DNA of 64,000 nt from Paraprevotella clara YIT 11840. Its GTDB lineage: Bacteria > Bacteroidota > Bacteroidia > Bacteroidales > Bacteroidaceae. The position numbers and the translations under genes are program-made. The notes under the pieces were generated by a model that saw nothing but the letters and a program-made list of their open reading frames with translations, was not told the origin of the DNA and searched no databases. The stretch is from the NCBI RefSeq assembly GCF_000233955.1, contig NZ_JH376661.1, positions 106,079-170,078 of the forward strand, in the 5' to 3' direction. Below, piece by piece: positions 46,682 through 56,829 of this stretch. Each line of letters opens with the position of its first letter. The first letter of the stretch is position 1.

Positions 46682-48688
46682 ATGGAACTACAGACGCATA
46701 CCGACACTGCATACCGACAACTGCTTCCCACCGAAATCCGACAACTGGAACAGCAAGGCTGCACGGCCGAGAACTGGCAACTGATTGAAGTCCATCCGGA
46801 TATCGACCTTCGCCATCTGGCGTACGTGCATTTTTCCGGCTCCAACCGTATCGGGAATTTCCAAAAGACCGTCACGCTGCCGGGCGGAATCACGTTCCAT
46901 ACGGGTATCCGCCATGCCACGCTGCACTGTACCACCGTGGGCGACGACTGCCTGATAGCCCACGTCCACGGGTATATCGCCCATTACGACATCGCCCCGG
47001 GCTGCATCATCCTCCATACGGACACCATTGCCATGACCGGCCCGTCTGCCTTCGGAAACGGCACGGAACTCCATGTCATGAGCGAAAGCGGAGGACGGGA
47101 CATCCTCATTCACGACCGCCTGTCGGCACAGGAAGCGTACATGCAAGCCATGTACCGCCACGATGCCTTGTTTACGCAAAACCTCCGCCGGTTGGTTTCG
47201 GACTACGCCGCACGGCAAACCGGCAACCGCGGCAAGATAAGCGAGGGCACACGGATACTCCGCTGCGGCCTGATCCGCAACGTGAAAATCGGGCCTTGCA
47301 GCCGTCTGGAAGGTGCCGTCCGGTTGGAAAACGGCACGATATGCAGCCATCCGGACGCCCCTACCTTCGTGGGTGACTTGGTCATCGCCCGTGATTTCAT
47401 CCTGCAAACCGGTTGCCATGTCACCGACGGCGCGACGCTCACCCGTTGCCATGTAGGACAAGCTTCTTCCATCGGGCACGGATTTTCCGCCACAGACTCC
47501 TATTTCGGTTGCAACTGCCAGGCGGAGCAGGGTGAGGCATGCGCCATCCTGGCCGGTCCCTATACGGTGACGCACCACAAGTCCACGCTGTTGATAGGCG
47601 GCATGTTCTCGTTCATGAACGCCGGTTCGGGCACCAACCAGAGCAACCACGCCTACAAGCTCGGCCCCCGACACCACGGTGTGCTGGAACGGGGATGCAA
47701 AACCGCTTCGGGCAGCCACATCTCGTGGCCCGCGCATATCGGAGCGTTTTCGCTGGTCATGGGACATTGCGCCCCCGGTACCGACAGCAGCGAATGGCCA
47801 TTCTCTTATCTCGTGGAGCAAGGCTCGTCCCATTACGTGATTCCCGGCATTACCCTGAGGGGCGTGGGAACGCTGCGCGACATCGGGAAATGGCCTGCAC
47901 GCGACGGCCGCCTGCCCCAAGTGCCTCAAACGGACCGGGTCTCTTTCGAAGCATTCTCCCCTTATACGATGGGGCGGGTGTTCCGGGCACGGATTACCTT
48001 GGAAGAACTAAGCGGACGCTTCGACGCGGATACCCAAGAAATCACATGGAACGGCCTGCGGCTCAAAGAGAAATCGGTGAAGCAAGGCATAGAATGGTAC
48101 CGGCTGGCTTTAGACCGTTACTTGGGCGAACAACTGATCCGGCAATTAGAGGCGCATGAGGGCATGCCCTCGGACGGGCTATGCGAAGCCCTGCATCCCC
48201 GTGCGGCATGCAGCGACCGTTGGGGAGACATCGGCGGCATGCTGGCCCCCATAAGCGAAATCAACGACATTACCAGAATCATCGCCACAGGACAACTCGA
48301 CCGCATAGAGAAATTGGGAGAACGGCTCCGGCTTATCCATGACCGGTATGACGACTTCGCCTGGGCTTGGACGTGGAACCTCTTGCACGAGATATACCCC
48401 GATGCCTATGGCAAGGACTTTATCCCGTCGCTCTGCCTGCCCGTCATCCGGAAATGGGAAACCGCCGCCACGACACTCAACCGGCAGATCATAGCCGATG
48501 CCACAAAGGACATCTCGACAGGTTCCCTTGCCGGTTTCGGTATCGACGGCGGCGAGGAAACCGCCGTGGACGACGCGTTGGCTGTCCGGGGCACCGTACA
48601 ACAATGCGGTATCATCCAAGAGTTGGAAAAACAACAAACGGAAATCAAAGAAAAGGCCGGATACTGGCTGCATAAATTAACTCTTTAA
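46682..48688 (+). CDS. DUF4954 family protein (hexapeptide beta-helix type)
   Basis: I use the ATG at 46682 (MELQTHTDTAYRQLLPTEIR; 668 residues), because family similarity begins with YRQLLPTEIRQLEQQGCTAE; the frame is open to 46508. The protein carries left-handed beta-helix hexapeptide repeats (VKIGPCSRLEGAVRLENGTI; FVGDLVIARDFILQTGCHVT; CHVGQASSIGHGFSATDSYF) like sugar nucleotidyltransferases or acyltransferases, followed by a helical C-terminal half. It contains a long conserved stretch around GGMFSFMNAGSGTNQSNHAY. Function is not established; an activity on nucleotide sugars is only suggested by the fold. The next gene follows after 12 bases. Confidence 0.85.
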   Translation: MELQTHTDTAYRQLLPTEIRQLEQQGCTAENWQLIEVHPDIDLRHLAYVHFSGSNRIGNFQKTVTLPGGITFHTGIRHATLHCTTVGDDCLIAHVHGYIAHYDIAPGCIILHTDTIAMTGPSAFGNGTELHVMSESGGRDILIHDRLSAQEAYMQAMYRHDALFTQNLRRLVSDYAARQTGNRGKISEGTRILRCGLIRNVKIGPCSRLEGAVRLENGTICSHPDAPTFVGDLVIARDFILQTGCHVTDGATLTRCHVGQASSIGHGFSATDSYFGCNCQAEQGEACAILAGPYTVTHHKSTLLIGGMFSFMNAGSGTNQSNHAYKLGPRHHGVLERGCKTASGSHISWPAHIGAFSLVMGHCAPGTDSSEWPFSYLVEQGSSHYVIPGITLRGVGTLRDIGKWPARDGRLPQVPQTDRVSFEAFSPYTMGRVFRARITLEELSGRFDADTQEITWNGLRLKEKSVKQGIEWYRLALDRYLGEQLIRQLEAHEGMPSDGLCEALHPRAACSDRWGDIGGMLAPISEINDITRIIATGQLDRIEKLGERLRLIHDRYDDFAWAWTWNLLHEIYPDAYGKDFIPSLCLPVIRKWETAATTLNRQIIADATKDISTGSLAGFGIDGGEETAVDDALAVRGTVQQCGIIQELEKQQTEIKEKAGYWLHKLTL

Positions 48689-48700
48689 CCCCATACGACT

Positions 48701-49786
48701 ATGAACAGACAGCAAAACCCTTCACCGGAAAACCGTACTTCACGTGTAATGACAGCGTGGCCGGACGCCCTGAAACTGTTCTTTTTCGGCTTCTGGATGT
48801 TTTTCGGCATTTATTACGGCGACGTGCTTTACATCGCCCAACAGTACAGTTTCTTCAGCACAGCCCAAGGAGCCATGCGCCCGCTATGGGAAACCTCTTA
48901 CGGTTCGTTGTGGATTATCGGGCGTGCCTTGCTCCAAGCGTTCCATTCGCCTTTTTGGGGCGGTGCCCTTCTCTCGGGCATGCTTACCCTCATCTCTTGG
49001 CTGTCCGGTTACGTCTTCAGGTTGCGCGGCCGGTTCGGATACCTGAAATACATCCCGGCATTCGTTTTTATTTATGTGGTCGTCTACCACGGTTTCGATG
49101 TTTACTATCAGGCGGAAACGGGCAAACTGCTCGGCATTCCTTTCTGCATCCTCCTCATTCTGGCCTGCCAAGCCGCCTTCGTACGTTCTTTCAGCCGGAA
49201 AAAACTCTTGGGGTTGTTCACCCCACCGGCTTACAACCGTCCGCTCGACGAATGGAAAGCCATGGGATTCATCCTCATTTTGGGAGCCGGTGCCGTGGGT
49301 ATGAACGAATGGTACCGCCCCTACGTACGCCCTACCGCCAAGATGCAGCGCGAACTGGAACGGCAGGACTGGAAGGGCATGCAAGCCACCGCTTCCCGCT
49401 CCGACCTGACCTACAGCACGGTGGCGGCTTACTACGCCATTTCGCGAATGGAAGACGAAAACGACGTGCCCAAGGTACCCATAGACATGTTACCGCCGAC
49501 AAGCCGCCCCATTTACCTGCATAACCGCGACGGTAACCTCGAAAACGCCCGGAATTACTTCCTGATGGACTACTGCATCGCTTCGGAACAATACCCCATC
49601 GCTTACGAACTGGGCAAAGCGGACTTGAATACCAACGGCCCGTCTCCGCTCCTGCTCAAACAGATGGTACGGATTTGTCTGGCCTTACATAAAAAAGAAG
49701 AAGCACGTTCTCACCTGAACGTGCTCCGTACGCTTCCTTTCGAGAAGGATTTCATCGAGACCTACGCCCCGGAGGCACAGGAATAG
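48701..49786 (+). CDS. Multi-span membrane protein, resembles DUF6057
   Basis: The 361-residue protein has about five to six membrane helices in its first 210 residues (LFFFGFWMFFGIYYGDVLYI; GGALLSGMLTLISWLSGYVF; IPAFVFIYVVVYHGFDVYY; IPFCILLILACQAAFV; FILILGAGAVGMN). A soluble helical part follows (RELERQDWKGMQATASRSDL), ending with TPR-like segments. From memory it resembles the Bacteroidales family DUF6057, members of which I recall as longer, so this one may be short. It lies 12 bases after the DUF4954 gene and probably works with it. Its stop is 30 bases from the convergent beta-galactosidase. Confidence 0.65.
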   Translation: MNRQQNPSPENRTSRVMTAWPDALKLFFFGFWMFFGIYYGDVLYIAQQYSFFSTAQGAMRPLWETSYGSLWIIGRALLQAFHSPFWGGALLSGMLTLISWLSGYVFRLRGRFGYLKYIPAFVFIYVVVYHGFDVYYQAETGKLLGIPFCILLILACQAAFVRSFSRKKLLGLFTPPAYNRPLDEWKAMGFILILGAGAVGMNEWYRPYVRPTAKMQRELERQDWKGMQATASRSDLTYSTVAAYYAISRMEDENDVPKVPIDMLPPTSRPIYLHNRDGNLENARNYFLMDYCIASEQYPIAYELGKADLNTNGPSPLLLKQMVRICLALHKKEEARSHLNVLRTLPFEKDFIETYAPEAQE

Positions 49787-49816
49787 AAAAAAGAGAGTTC
49801 CTCCTCCCCTCCGGGC

Positions 49817-52324
49817 TTATTCCGTCCGCTTGACAGACAAGACCAGTTCGGCGGACTTCAGTCCTTTGGCTTCCGCTTTCAGGCGGATAGTTCCGGCTTG
49901 TCCCTTTTCCGCCACGATGGCGGTCATCTGTCCGTTGAACACCGGCATTTGCGGCCGGCCGAACGGTTCAAGACACACGGGGTTGCCGTTGGCTCCGGCC
50001 TTGTAATACCCGGCTCCACGGACAGAAAACTTCACCGTATGCTGTGCGTCGGGACAGAGGTTGCCCTCGCGGTCCACCACGCTGACCGTGACAAAAGCCA
50101 AGTCCTCATCCCGCAAATCCGCGTCCAACGTGTCCTTGTCGGCCTTCAATACGATGCGGTAAGGCTTACCTGCCGTACGGACGATCTGCTCCGCACGCTT
50201 CCGTCCGTTTTCGTCGTAGGCCACAGCCTTCACCTCGCCCGGCTCGTAGCGCGTGCCCATCCACATCAGCCGGTAACGTTTCTGGCGGGCCAAAGCACGG
50301 CGTGCCTCATCGTTTTCCGTCTCGTCGAGCTTGACGGTGGTGTCTTTCGTACGTTTCCCTTGGCTCTTGCCATTGATGAAAAGTTCCACCGTAGGGTAAT
50401 TGGTGTACACGAATACCGGGGTCACCTCGCCTTCACGCCCCGGCCAGTTCCAGTGCGGAAGGATGTGCAAGGTTTCCGCTGCCTTGTTCCATTGGCTGCG
50501 GTAAAGGTAATAACGATCCTTGGGCAGGTAAGCCAAGTCGATGATACCGAACAGCGAAGAATGGCTGGGCCAATCGTCATAATACGGCGTCGGCTCGCCC
50601 AAGTAGTCGAAGCCTGTCCACACGAACTCGCCCATATCGTAGGGCAAATCCTCGGACAAGATAAAGTTGTCCTCCGGCAAGTCGCTCCACGGGCAATGTT
50701 CCACATCGTAGGAAGACGACTGGTGGTCGTCGTATTTCGCCCCGGCCTTGCGTTCCACAGGGAACTTATACACGCCGCGCGAGCTTACCGTAGAAGCCGT
50801 TTCCGACCCCAACACCACCCGTTGCGGCAATGCCTTATAAGCTTTCTGGTAAAGATTGGAACGGTAATTGAAGCCCGGGATGTCCATGATGGCCGCCACG
50901 TGGCTCTTGATGGCGGCATCCACACGGTCCATGCCTTGCGTGCAGGGCCGCGTGGGGTCTTCGCGGTGCACGATGTCCTGCATCATCCGACAAAGCTTTG
51001 CTCCCTGCGCCGAACCTTGGTCGGGCACCTCGTTGCCGATGCACCACATCACGACCGCCGGGTCGTTGCGGTAATGACGCACCACATTCACCAAATCGCG
51101 TTCCACCCACTCGTCGTAGTACTTGTTATAACCGTTGGCCATTTTCTTGGCTTTCCACTCATCGAAAGTCTCCACCATCAACAGCATCCCCATCTCGTTA
51201 CAGGCTTGCACCAGTTCCGGCGACGGCATGTTGTGCGACGTACGGTAAGCATTGCTGCCCATATCCTTCAGCATCTTCAGCCGGTAACGGATGGCCTGCA
51301 TGTTCACCGCCGTGCCCAACGGTCCCAAGTCGTGATGATTGCACGTGCCATGGAAAACCAACTTTTTCCCGTTCAACAGGAAGCCTTTTTCGGGGACGAC
51401 TTCAATCGTACGGATGCCGAACGTAGTCTGGTAGGTGTCGCTCAAACGTCCCTGATAGTACACCTCCGTGTCCGCCCGGTAGAGGTTCGGATGTTCGCAA
51501 TCCCACAACAGGGGGCGGTCCACCACGAAATCCTGTTCGAGCACGCCTTCGTCATACAGCGACAAGACGGTTTCGCGCTCCGCCACTTTTTGTCCTCCGG
51601 GAGCACGCAGAACGGTTTTCAGACGGATGTCCTTGCAGTCCGTACCGTCGGGATATTCCAATTCCGTACGCACCTTCACTTTCGCAAAATCCTCACGCAC
51701 CGTCGGCGTAGTGACAGTCGTACCCCATGTACGTACCCCGACTTTGCCCGACACGACCAGATGCACGTTCCGGTACAACCCGGCCCCCGGATACCAGCGA
51801 GAGCTTTCGGGTTCATTCTCCAAGCGCACCGCCAACACATTGTCTTTTGCGTTCACGGCATCCGTCACGTCGAAATAAAAGGAATTATAGCCATACGGCC
51901 AATTCCCCACCTTCTTTCCGTTGACATAGACTTGCGCGTGGCTCATCGCCCCGTCGAACATCAGCACCACGCGCTTGCCCGTACCGAAACCGGGCACGTC
52001 GAAATGCAGCCTGTACCAGCCTACGCCAACGAAAGGCAGTCCTCCCGTACGTCCGGACTGGTTCTGGGCTTCTTTCTGTCCGTCCTGCTCGATGGCCATG
52101 AACTGCCGGTCGTTGTTCGCATCGAACGGCCCGCTTATCGCCCAATCGTGGGGCACGGACACGCGTTCCCACTTTCCGTCGTCCACCTGCACTCCGCCGA
52201 ACGACTCATTGTCCGCACGGGTAAACCGCCATCCGTCCCGCAACAGCACCGTTTCCCGTTCTCCACCGGCCTGCATCCCCAAGCAGAAGAGCAAGCCCCA
52301 CACATACAATAACAGTTTTTTCAT
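49817..52324 (-). CDS. Glycoside hydrolase family 2 beta-galactosidase, secreted
   Basis: I chose the ATG at 52324 because it opens a signal peptide (MKKLLLYVWGLLFCLGMQA); the product is 835 residues. The layout is: sugar-binding domain (WRFTRADNESFGGVQVDDGK; VSVPHDWAISGPF), Ig-like domain, TIM barrel with acid/base Glu432 (VVMWCIGNEVPDQGS) and nucleophile Glu508 (LGSETASTVSSRGVY), a DUF4982-type domain (VFVYTNYPTVELFINGKSQG) and a C-terminal Ig-like domain. Such enzymes hydrolyse beta-galactosides of plant or host glycans in the periplasm. It follows glmM by 29 bases; no SusC/SusD genes are adjacent, so it is not in an obvious polysaccharide utilisation locus. Confidence 0.92.
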   Translation of the reverse strand: MKKLLLYVWGLLFCLGMQAGGERETVLLRDGWRFTRADNESFGGVQVDDGKWERVSVPHDWAISGPFDANNDRQFMAIEQDGQKEAQNQSGRTGGLPFVGVGWYRLHFDVPGFGTGKRVVLMFDGAMSHAQVYVNGKKVGNWPYGYNSFYFDVTDAVNAKDNVLAVRLENEPESSRWYPGAGLYRNVHLVVSGKVGVRTWGTTVTTPTVREDFAKVKVRTELEYPDGTDCKDIRLKTVLRAPGGQKVAERETVLSLYDEGVLEQDFVVDRPLLWDCEHPNLYRADTEVYYQGRLSDTYQTTFGIRTIEVVPEKGFLLNGKKLVFHGTCNHHDLGPLGTAVNMQAIRYRLKMLKDMGSNAYRTSHNMPSPELVQACNEMGMLLMVETFDEWKAKKMANGYNKYYDEWVERDLVNVVRHYRNDPAVVMWCIGNEVPDQGSAQGAKLCRMMQDIVHREDPTRPCTQGMDRVDAAIKSHVAAIMDIPGFNYRSNLYQKAYKALPQRVVLGSETASTVSSRGVYKFPVERKAGAKYDDHQSSSYDVEHCPWSDLPEDNFILSEDLPYDMGEFVWTGFDYLGEPTPYYDDWPSHSSLFGIIDLAYLPKDRYYLYRSQWNKAAETLHILPHWNWPGREGEVTPVFVYTNYPTVELFINGKSQGKRTKDTTVKLDETENDEARRALARQKRYRLMWMGTRYEPGEVKAVAYDENGRKRAEQIVRTAGKPYRIVLKADKDTLDADLRDEDLAFVTVSVVDREGNLCPDAQHTVKFSVRGAGYYKAGANGNPVCLEPFGRPQMPVFNGQMTAIVAEKGQAGTIRLKAEAKGLKSAELVLSVKRTE

Positions 52325-52353
52325 ATTTCTCAGGTTAATGATGAACAGGTTCG

Positions 52354-53739
52354 TCAAGCCAGCGAATAGACCACGTCCATGACTTTCCGCCCGATTTCCT
52401 CCGCCTCGGCCTGCGTGGCTGCCTCGGAATACACACGGATAATCGGCTCTGTATTGCTTTTACGCAAATGCACCCATTTGTCGGGGAAATCAATCTTCAC
52501 TCCGTCGATGTCGTTCACCTCTTCATCCTTATACATGTCTTTTACTTTCTCCAGAATGGCATCCACATCCGTCTCCGGCGTCAGGTCGATACGGTTCTTG
52601 GCCATGAAGTATGACGGATAGGTGGCACGCAGTTCGGACATTTTCTTTCCCGTCCGGGCCAGATAGGTCAGCACGAGGGCGATGCCGACCAATGCATCAC
52701 GCCCGTAATGCGCCTCCGGATAAATCACCCCGCCGTTACCTTCCCCGCCGATCACAGCACGGGTCTCTTTCATCTTGGCCACCACGTTCACCTCGCCGAC
52801 CGCAGCCGCGCTGTATTCCCCTCCGCGCATACGGGTCACATCGCGCAAGGCACGGGTGGAACTCAAGTTAGACACCGTGTTCCCCGGCGTATGCTGCAAC
52901 ACATAGTCCGCCACCGTCACCAAGGTGTATTCCTCGCCGTACATCGTCCCGTCCTCGCAGAACATGGCCAGACGGTCTACGTCCGGGTCTACCACGAATG
53001 CCAGGTCGTGGCCGCCTTTTTGCATCAAAGCCTTGATGTCGCCCAAGTTCTTTTCCAAAGGTTCGGGGTTATGGCCGAAGTTCCCCGTCGGCTCCGTAAA
53101 CAGCCCCGTGACCTGCTCCACTCCTAATTGTTCCAACAACCGGGGCAGGATGATGCCGCCCACGGAATTGACGGTGTCTATGGCCATGCGGAAATGCGCC
53201 TTGCGAATCGCCTCCACGTCCACTAATTTCAGGTTCTTGACCAAGTCGATGTGCTTTTGGTCGTACGTCTGGTCTTCCCGATAGTGCCCCAGATGGTCCA
53301 CGTCGGCATATTCAAACGCCTCTTCCTCGGCCAGACGCAATACTTCGTTTCCCTCCTCTTGATTGAGGAATTCCCCTTTTTCATTCAACAGTTTCAAAGC
53401 ATTCCACATCCGGGGGTTATGCGAGGCCGTGATGATGATGCCGCCGCAGGCTCCTTCCATCGTCACCGCAAGTTCGGTGGTCGGCGTGGAAGCCAGTCCG
53501 ATGTTGACCACATCGAACCCCATGCCCATCAGTGTGCCACACACCACGTTCTTGACCATCTCGCCGGAAATGCGTGCATCCCGTCCCACCACGATGGTAT
53601 TGCTCTTCACCGTAGTCGTCCGGCGAATCCATGCGGCGTATGCAGATGTAAACTTCACAATGTCCAATGGATTCAGCGTGTCGCCCACGTGGCCGCCGAT
53701 AGTTCCGCGTATACCTGAAATAGATTTAATAAGTGTCAT
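52354..53739 (-). CDS. glmM: Phosphoglucosamine mutase (phosphohexomutase family)
   Basis: GlmM converts glucosamine-6-phosphate to glucosamine-1-phosphate for UDP-GlcNAc and peptidoglycan synthesis. The 461-residue protein has phospho-Ser106 (IIITASHNPRMWNALK), the Mg loop Asp251-Asp253-Asp255 (VVDPDVDRLAMF), the sugar loop Glu333 (IGGEGNGGVIYPE) and the phosphate loop RKSNTEPIIRVY. The GEGNGG form is the one seen in Bacteroidota glucosamine-type mutases, but phosphomannomutase activity cannot be excluded. A TATCTTTG box lies at 53798-53791. Confidence 0.88.
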   Translation of the reverse strand: MTLIKSISGIRGTIGGHVGDTLNPLDIVKFTSAYAAWIRRTTTVKSNTIVVGRDARISGEMVKNVVCGTLMGMGFDVVNIGLASTPTTELAVTMEGACGGIIITASHNPRMWNALKLLNEKGEFLNQEEGNEVLRLAEEEAFEYADVDHLGHYREDQTYDQKHIDLVKNLKLVDVEAIRKAHFRMAIDTVNSVGGIILPRLLEQLGVEQVTGLFTEPTGNFGHNPEPLEKNLGDIKALMQKGGHDLAFVVDPDVDRLAMFCEDGTMYGEEYTLVTVADYVLQHTPGNTVSNLSSTRALRDVTRMRGGEYSAAAVGEVNVVAKMKETRAVIGGEGNGGVIYPEAHYGRDALVGIALVLTYLARTGKKMSELRATYPSYFMAKNRIDLTPETDVDAILEKVKDMYKDEEVNDIDGVKIDFPDKWVHLRKSNTEPIIRVYSEAATQAEAEEIGRKVMDVVYSLA

Positions 53740-53852
53740 AATAAGAGTCTTTATGTGTATAATTGAGTTTCATAATAATTTTACTTGGGGCAAAGATAGA
53801 TATAAAAACAATAAACGGCGGACATCACCTAAGAAATTCTTGGTAGAAATTT

Positions 53853-53881
53853 ATTGATGGGAGATTTTATTACTATCTTTG
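53853..53881 (+). promoter_or_regulatory. Promoter of the MG2-like gene and nhaA
   Basis: TATCTTTG (53874-53881) fits TAnnTTTG, with TTG at 53854-53856 (spacer 17, slightly short). It supports the ATG at 53908 as the start. The glmM -7 box (53791-53798) points the other way in the same gap. Confidence 0.5.
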
Positions 53882-53907
53882 TACTTATCAAACCTAAACG
53901 AAATATC

Positions 53908-56799
53908 ATGAAACGTAACATTGCACTCGGTATTGCATTTTGCTCTTCTCTCTTCGTATGGGGACAAGGGGAAAACGCAGCGCAAACCTCTGCCACCCCA
54001 GAGGCTTTAAGCCAGAAAGTAGAAAAATTCGGCACGGCCATTCCCCAAGAAAAAGTCTTTCTCCACATCGACAACACCTGCTATTTCGTAGGCGACACGA
54101 TATGGTATAAAGCCTACGTCACGCGCTCAGACCGGCAGACCCTGACCGACCTCAGTAAAATATTATATGTAGAACTGCTCACACCCGACGGTTACTTGGT
54201 AGAACGTCAACAGGTGGAAATGCCGGACGGAACGGGACACGGGGCTTTTACGCTTACCGACTCCCTGTACGCCGGATATTATGAATTAAGGGCATACACC
54301 CGTTGGATGCTGAACTTCGGGCAGTATGAACACCCGCATTCAAAATGGTCGGAACTGATGTTCTACTTTAAATCAATGGCCAAAGACTTTTTCCGGGATT
54401 ATGATAAGATTTATTCACGCGTATTCCCGGTATTCGACCAACCGCAAACTCCCGGAGATTACGTCAAAGACATGACGCTCAGGCCGATGCGAAGATACTT
54501 CAAATCCGACAAAGGCAAGCCGAAACTCGATCTCCGCTTCTATCCCGAAGGAGGAGACATCGTGGAAGGCACTACCGGAAGAGTAGCGTTCGAAGCCAAC
54601 ACCGAGGAGGGAAAACATATCGACATCGAGTTATCCATACAGGATAAAAACGGGAAGGAAATTGCCCGGACCAAAAGTACGAACCGGGGACGCGGCATAT
54701 TCACTTTACCGGACATACCGGCTGGAGAGAAATATAAAGCCGTATTCCGATACGAAGGATATGATTATACATACGCATTGCCCGAACCGGAAAAGGAGGG
54801 CTGCGCCATGGCTGTCGTACAAAAAGGGAAGGTCGTCAACGCCTCTATCCAATCCTCCGGCCTTCCGGACCCGAAACCGATTCTCGGCCTGCAGGTCATG
54901 CACAACGGCGTATCGAAAGCCTATTATGACATCAAGCTCGACGACGGCGGCAAAGCGACCGTCGAAATTCCGTCCGACCAGCTTCCTACGGGAGTAAACC
55001 AGTTTACGCTGTTCGACGGGAAAGGACGTGTGTACGCCGACCGCCTGATATTCGTCAACCACCACGAATATGACACACCGCAATTAACCGTCGACGGGGT
55101 AAAAGCACAATACGAACCTTTCGAGCCCATTTCCCTGCAACTCCAACTGACGAACCCGACCACCGGCACGCCCAATGTGTCATTGGCGATACGGGACCAT
55201 GCCACGGACGAACTGACATACGACAACGGCAACATCCTTACGGAAATGCTGTTGGGAAGCGAACTGAAAGGTTTCGTCGAGAATCCGGGTTACTACTTCG
55301 AAGCGGACGACAGTATTCGTCGTCAGGCACTTGATCTCCTCATGATGGTACAGGGATGGCGACGTTATTCGTGGAAAACCATGTCGGGCGTCGAACCCAT
55401 GACCGTCCAGCACATGCCGGAACAACTGCAAACCATTTCCGGTTGCGTGAACAGGATAGAAGACTTCCGGTTGGCCTACGGAACGTATGTCAAAGAAGAA
55501 AACTGGTTACCCGGAACAGGAACCATGCGCGCTCCGGACACTTCCGTAGAACGGGACGCCACCATAGAAGACATCATGGAAGCCGCAGACCACCCGAACC
55601 AAGAAAACAATGGACTTGAATCCGGCAACACCACAGACAATAACCCGCTGACCCAAATGCTTCAGGACAACCAACGTGATCCGTTCACCACGGGCTCTAT
55701 CATGAGCAACCTGAAAGAAGAAGTCAATGTATGGCCCACATTCATACAAGGCAACCAGACCATGGACCTCATGCAAACGACGGAGAATGGAATGTTTTAT
55801 ATGAAGACGCCTTTACTTTATGACAAATACATCCTGTTCCTTCCGGCTGCGGACAAAGATAAAGGAGAAGACTACATCAAGGACAAAATGAAGAAAGACT
55901 TCACCAACGAGGAGGCTTATCCGGACTATTTTGTCAAATTAAACCGGTTCAATCCCTTATTCCCCAAACCGTACAGCTATTACCAAGATGCGCCGCGCTA
56001 TGACGCAGACGAACGGTTCGACAGCCAAGGCGGCCAAACATCTTTCACAGACCGCCAGCTTGCCACGATAACCGTACGCACCAAACGGGGAGGACTGCGC
56101 AAGCTCGACCTTAGCAAACCGGCCTTGGTAGTCGACGCTTACGAGGCATTCAACCTCACGGCCGACTATGGCATGAGCACCGGCACGCACAACTGGGTCA
56201 CCTTTCCGCAGCAAGTCGCCCTGACCTATATCGGAGATATGGGCATGGACAGGGACTATTTCCTACAAGTCCGGTATGACGGCAAACCGATAAACCTGAA
56301 GAGTACCCGCAAGAACGTTGCCCCACAGCGCATGCTCAACGGCACGCAGATTGAGATTCCCCCCGTCATCACGGCCGGAGAAGGCAAAATGGAGGCTTAC
56401 AGACACCTCCGAAACTTGGACAAGCTTTATATTTACACGGATTACGCTCCCCGCGAACAAGGCAGCTCCAGGTACAAAGGCGACAACCAACCGGATGTCA
56501 TCATCGACTACCGTCTATTTCCCAACGACGGCTACCAGCCGACATACCGTGACCGACGTTACGTGTTGGACGGATACGCCGTATGCGAAGACTTCTACAG
56601 TCCCGACTACAGCCAAAAGCCCCTGCCGGATACGAAAGACTACCGTCGTACCTTATATTGGGTCCCGAACGTGAAATTCGATGCCGCAGGAAAGGCCACC
56701 GTCAATTTGTATAACAACAGCAAACCCACGGTACTCAGCATCCAAGCCGAGGGCATTACGACCACGGGCACCCCCATCGTATGGAATAGCAAAAATTAA
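53908..56799 (+). CDS. Secreted MG2-domain protein (alpha-2-macroglobulin-like, Bacteroidota type)
   Basis: The start at 53908 gives a signal peptide (MKRNIALGIAFCSSLFVWGQ) and 963 residues; the upstream ATGs overlap the promoter. The N-terminal domain matches the Bacteroidota MG2 pattern: QEKVFLHIDNTCYFVGDTIW, ILYVELLTPDGYLVERQ, YAGYYELRAYTRWMLNFG. Further beta domains follow (RFYPEGGDIVEGTTGRVAFE; PIILGL-type strands) and a plug-like segment near 690-800 (IDAYEAFNLTADYGMSTG-type region). The end, TLYWVPNVKFDAAGKATVNL, is also typical. These proteins often accompany TonB-dependent receptors; none is adjacent. Periplasmic or outer-membrane location and an unknown role are inferred. Confidence 0.8.
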   Translation: MKRNIALGIAFCSSLFVWGQGENAAQTSATPEALSQKVEKFGTAIPQEKVFLHIDNTCYFVGDTIWYKAYVTRSDRQTLTDLSKILYVELLTPDGYLVERQQVEMPDGTGHGAFTLTDSLYAGYYELRAYTRWMLNFGQYEHPHSKWSELMFYFKSMAKDFFRDYDKIYSRVFPVFDQPQTPGDYVKDMTLRPMRRYFKSDKGKPKLDLRFYPEGGDIVEGTTGRVAFEANTEEGKHIDIELSIQDKNGKEIARTKSTNRGRGIFTLPDIPAGEKYKAVFRYEGYDYTYALPEPEKEGCAMAVVQKGKVVNASIQSSGLPDPKPILGLQVMHNGVSKAYYDIKLDDGGKATVEIPSDQLPTGVNQFTLFDGKGRVYADRLIFVNHHEYDTPQLTVDGVKAQYEPFEPISLQLQLTNPTTGTPNVSLAIRDHATDELTYDNGNILTEMLLGSELKGFVENPGYYFEADDSIRRQALDLLMMVQGWRRYSWKTMSGVEPMTVQHMPEQLQTISGCVNRIEDFRLAYGTYVKEENWLPGTGTMRAPDTSVERDATIEDIMEAADHPNQENNGLESGNTTDNNPLTQMLQDNQRDPFTTGSIMSNLKEEVNVWPTFIQGNQTMDLMQTTENGMFYMKTPLLYDKYILFLPAADKDKGEDYIKDKMKKDFTNEEAYPDYFVKLNRFNPLFPKPYSYYQDAPRYDADERFDSQGGQTSFTDRQLATITVRTKRGGLRKLDLSKPALVVDAYEAFNLTADYGMSTGTHNWVTFPQQVALTYIGDMGMDRDYFLQVRYDGKPINLKSTRKNVAPQRMLNGTQIEIPPVITAGEGKMEAYRHLRNLDKLYIYTDYAPREQGSSRYKGDNQPDVIIDYRLFPNDGYQPTYRDRRYVLDGYAVCEDFYSPDYSQKPLPDTKDYRRTLYWVPNVKFDAAGKATVNLYNNSKPTVLSIQAEGITTTGTPIVWNSKN

Positions 56800-56829
56800 A
56801 ACCAGAACTTACCCCCAATCCCTAAAGCC

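Noticed and set aside
49898..52312. Open frame of about 800 codons antisense to the GH2 beta-galactosidase
   Set aside because: It mirrors the codon structure of the sense gene, has no recognisable domain, and the sense frame carries the full GH2 catalytic set.
49817..52324. Polysaccharide utilisation locus around the beta-galactosidase
   Set aside because: No SusC/SusD pair, sensor regulator or further glycoside hydrolase lies nearby; the enzyme stands behind glmM alone.
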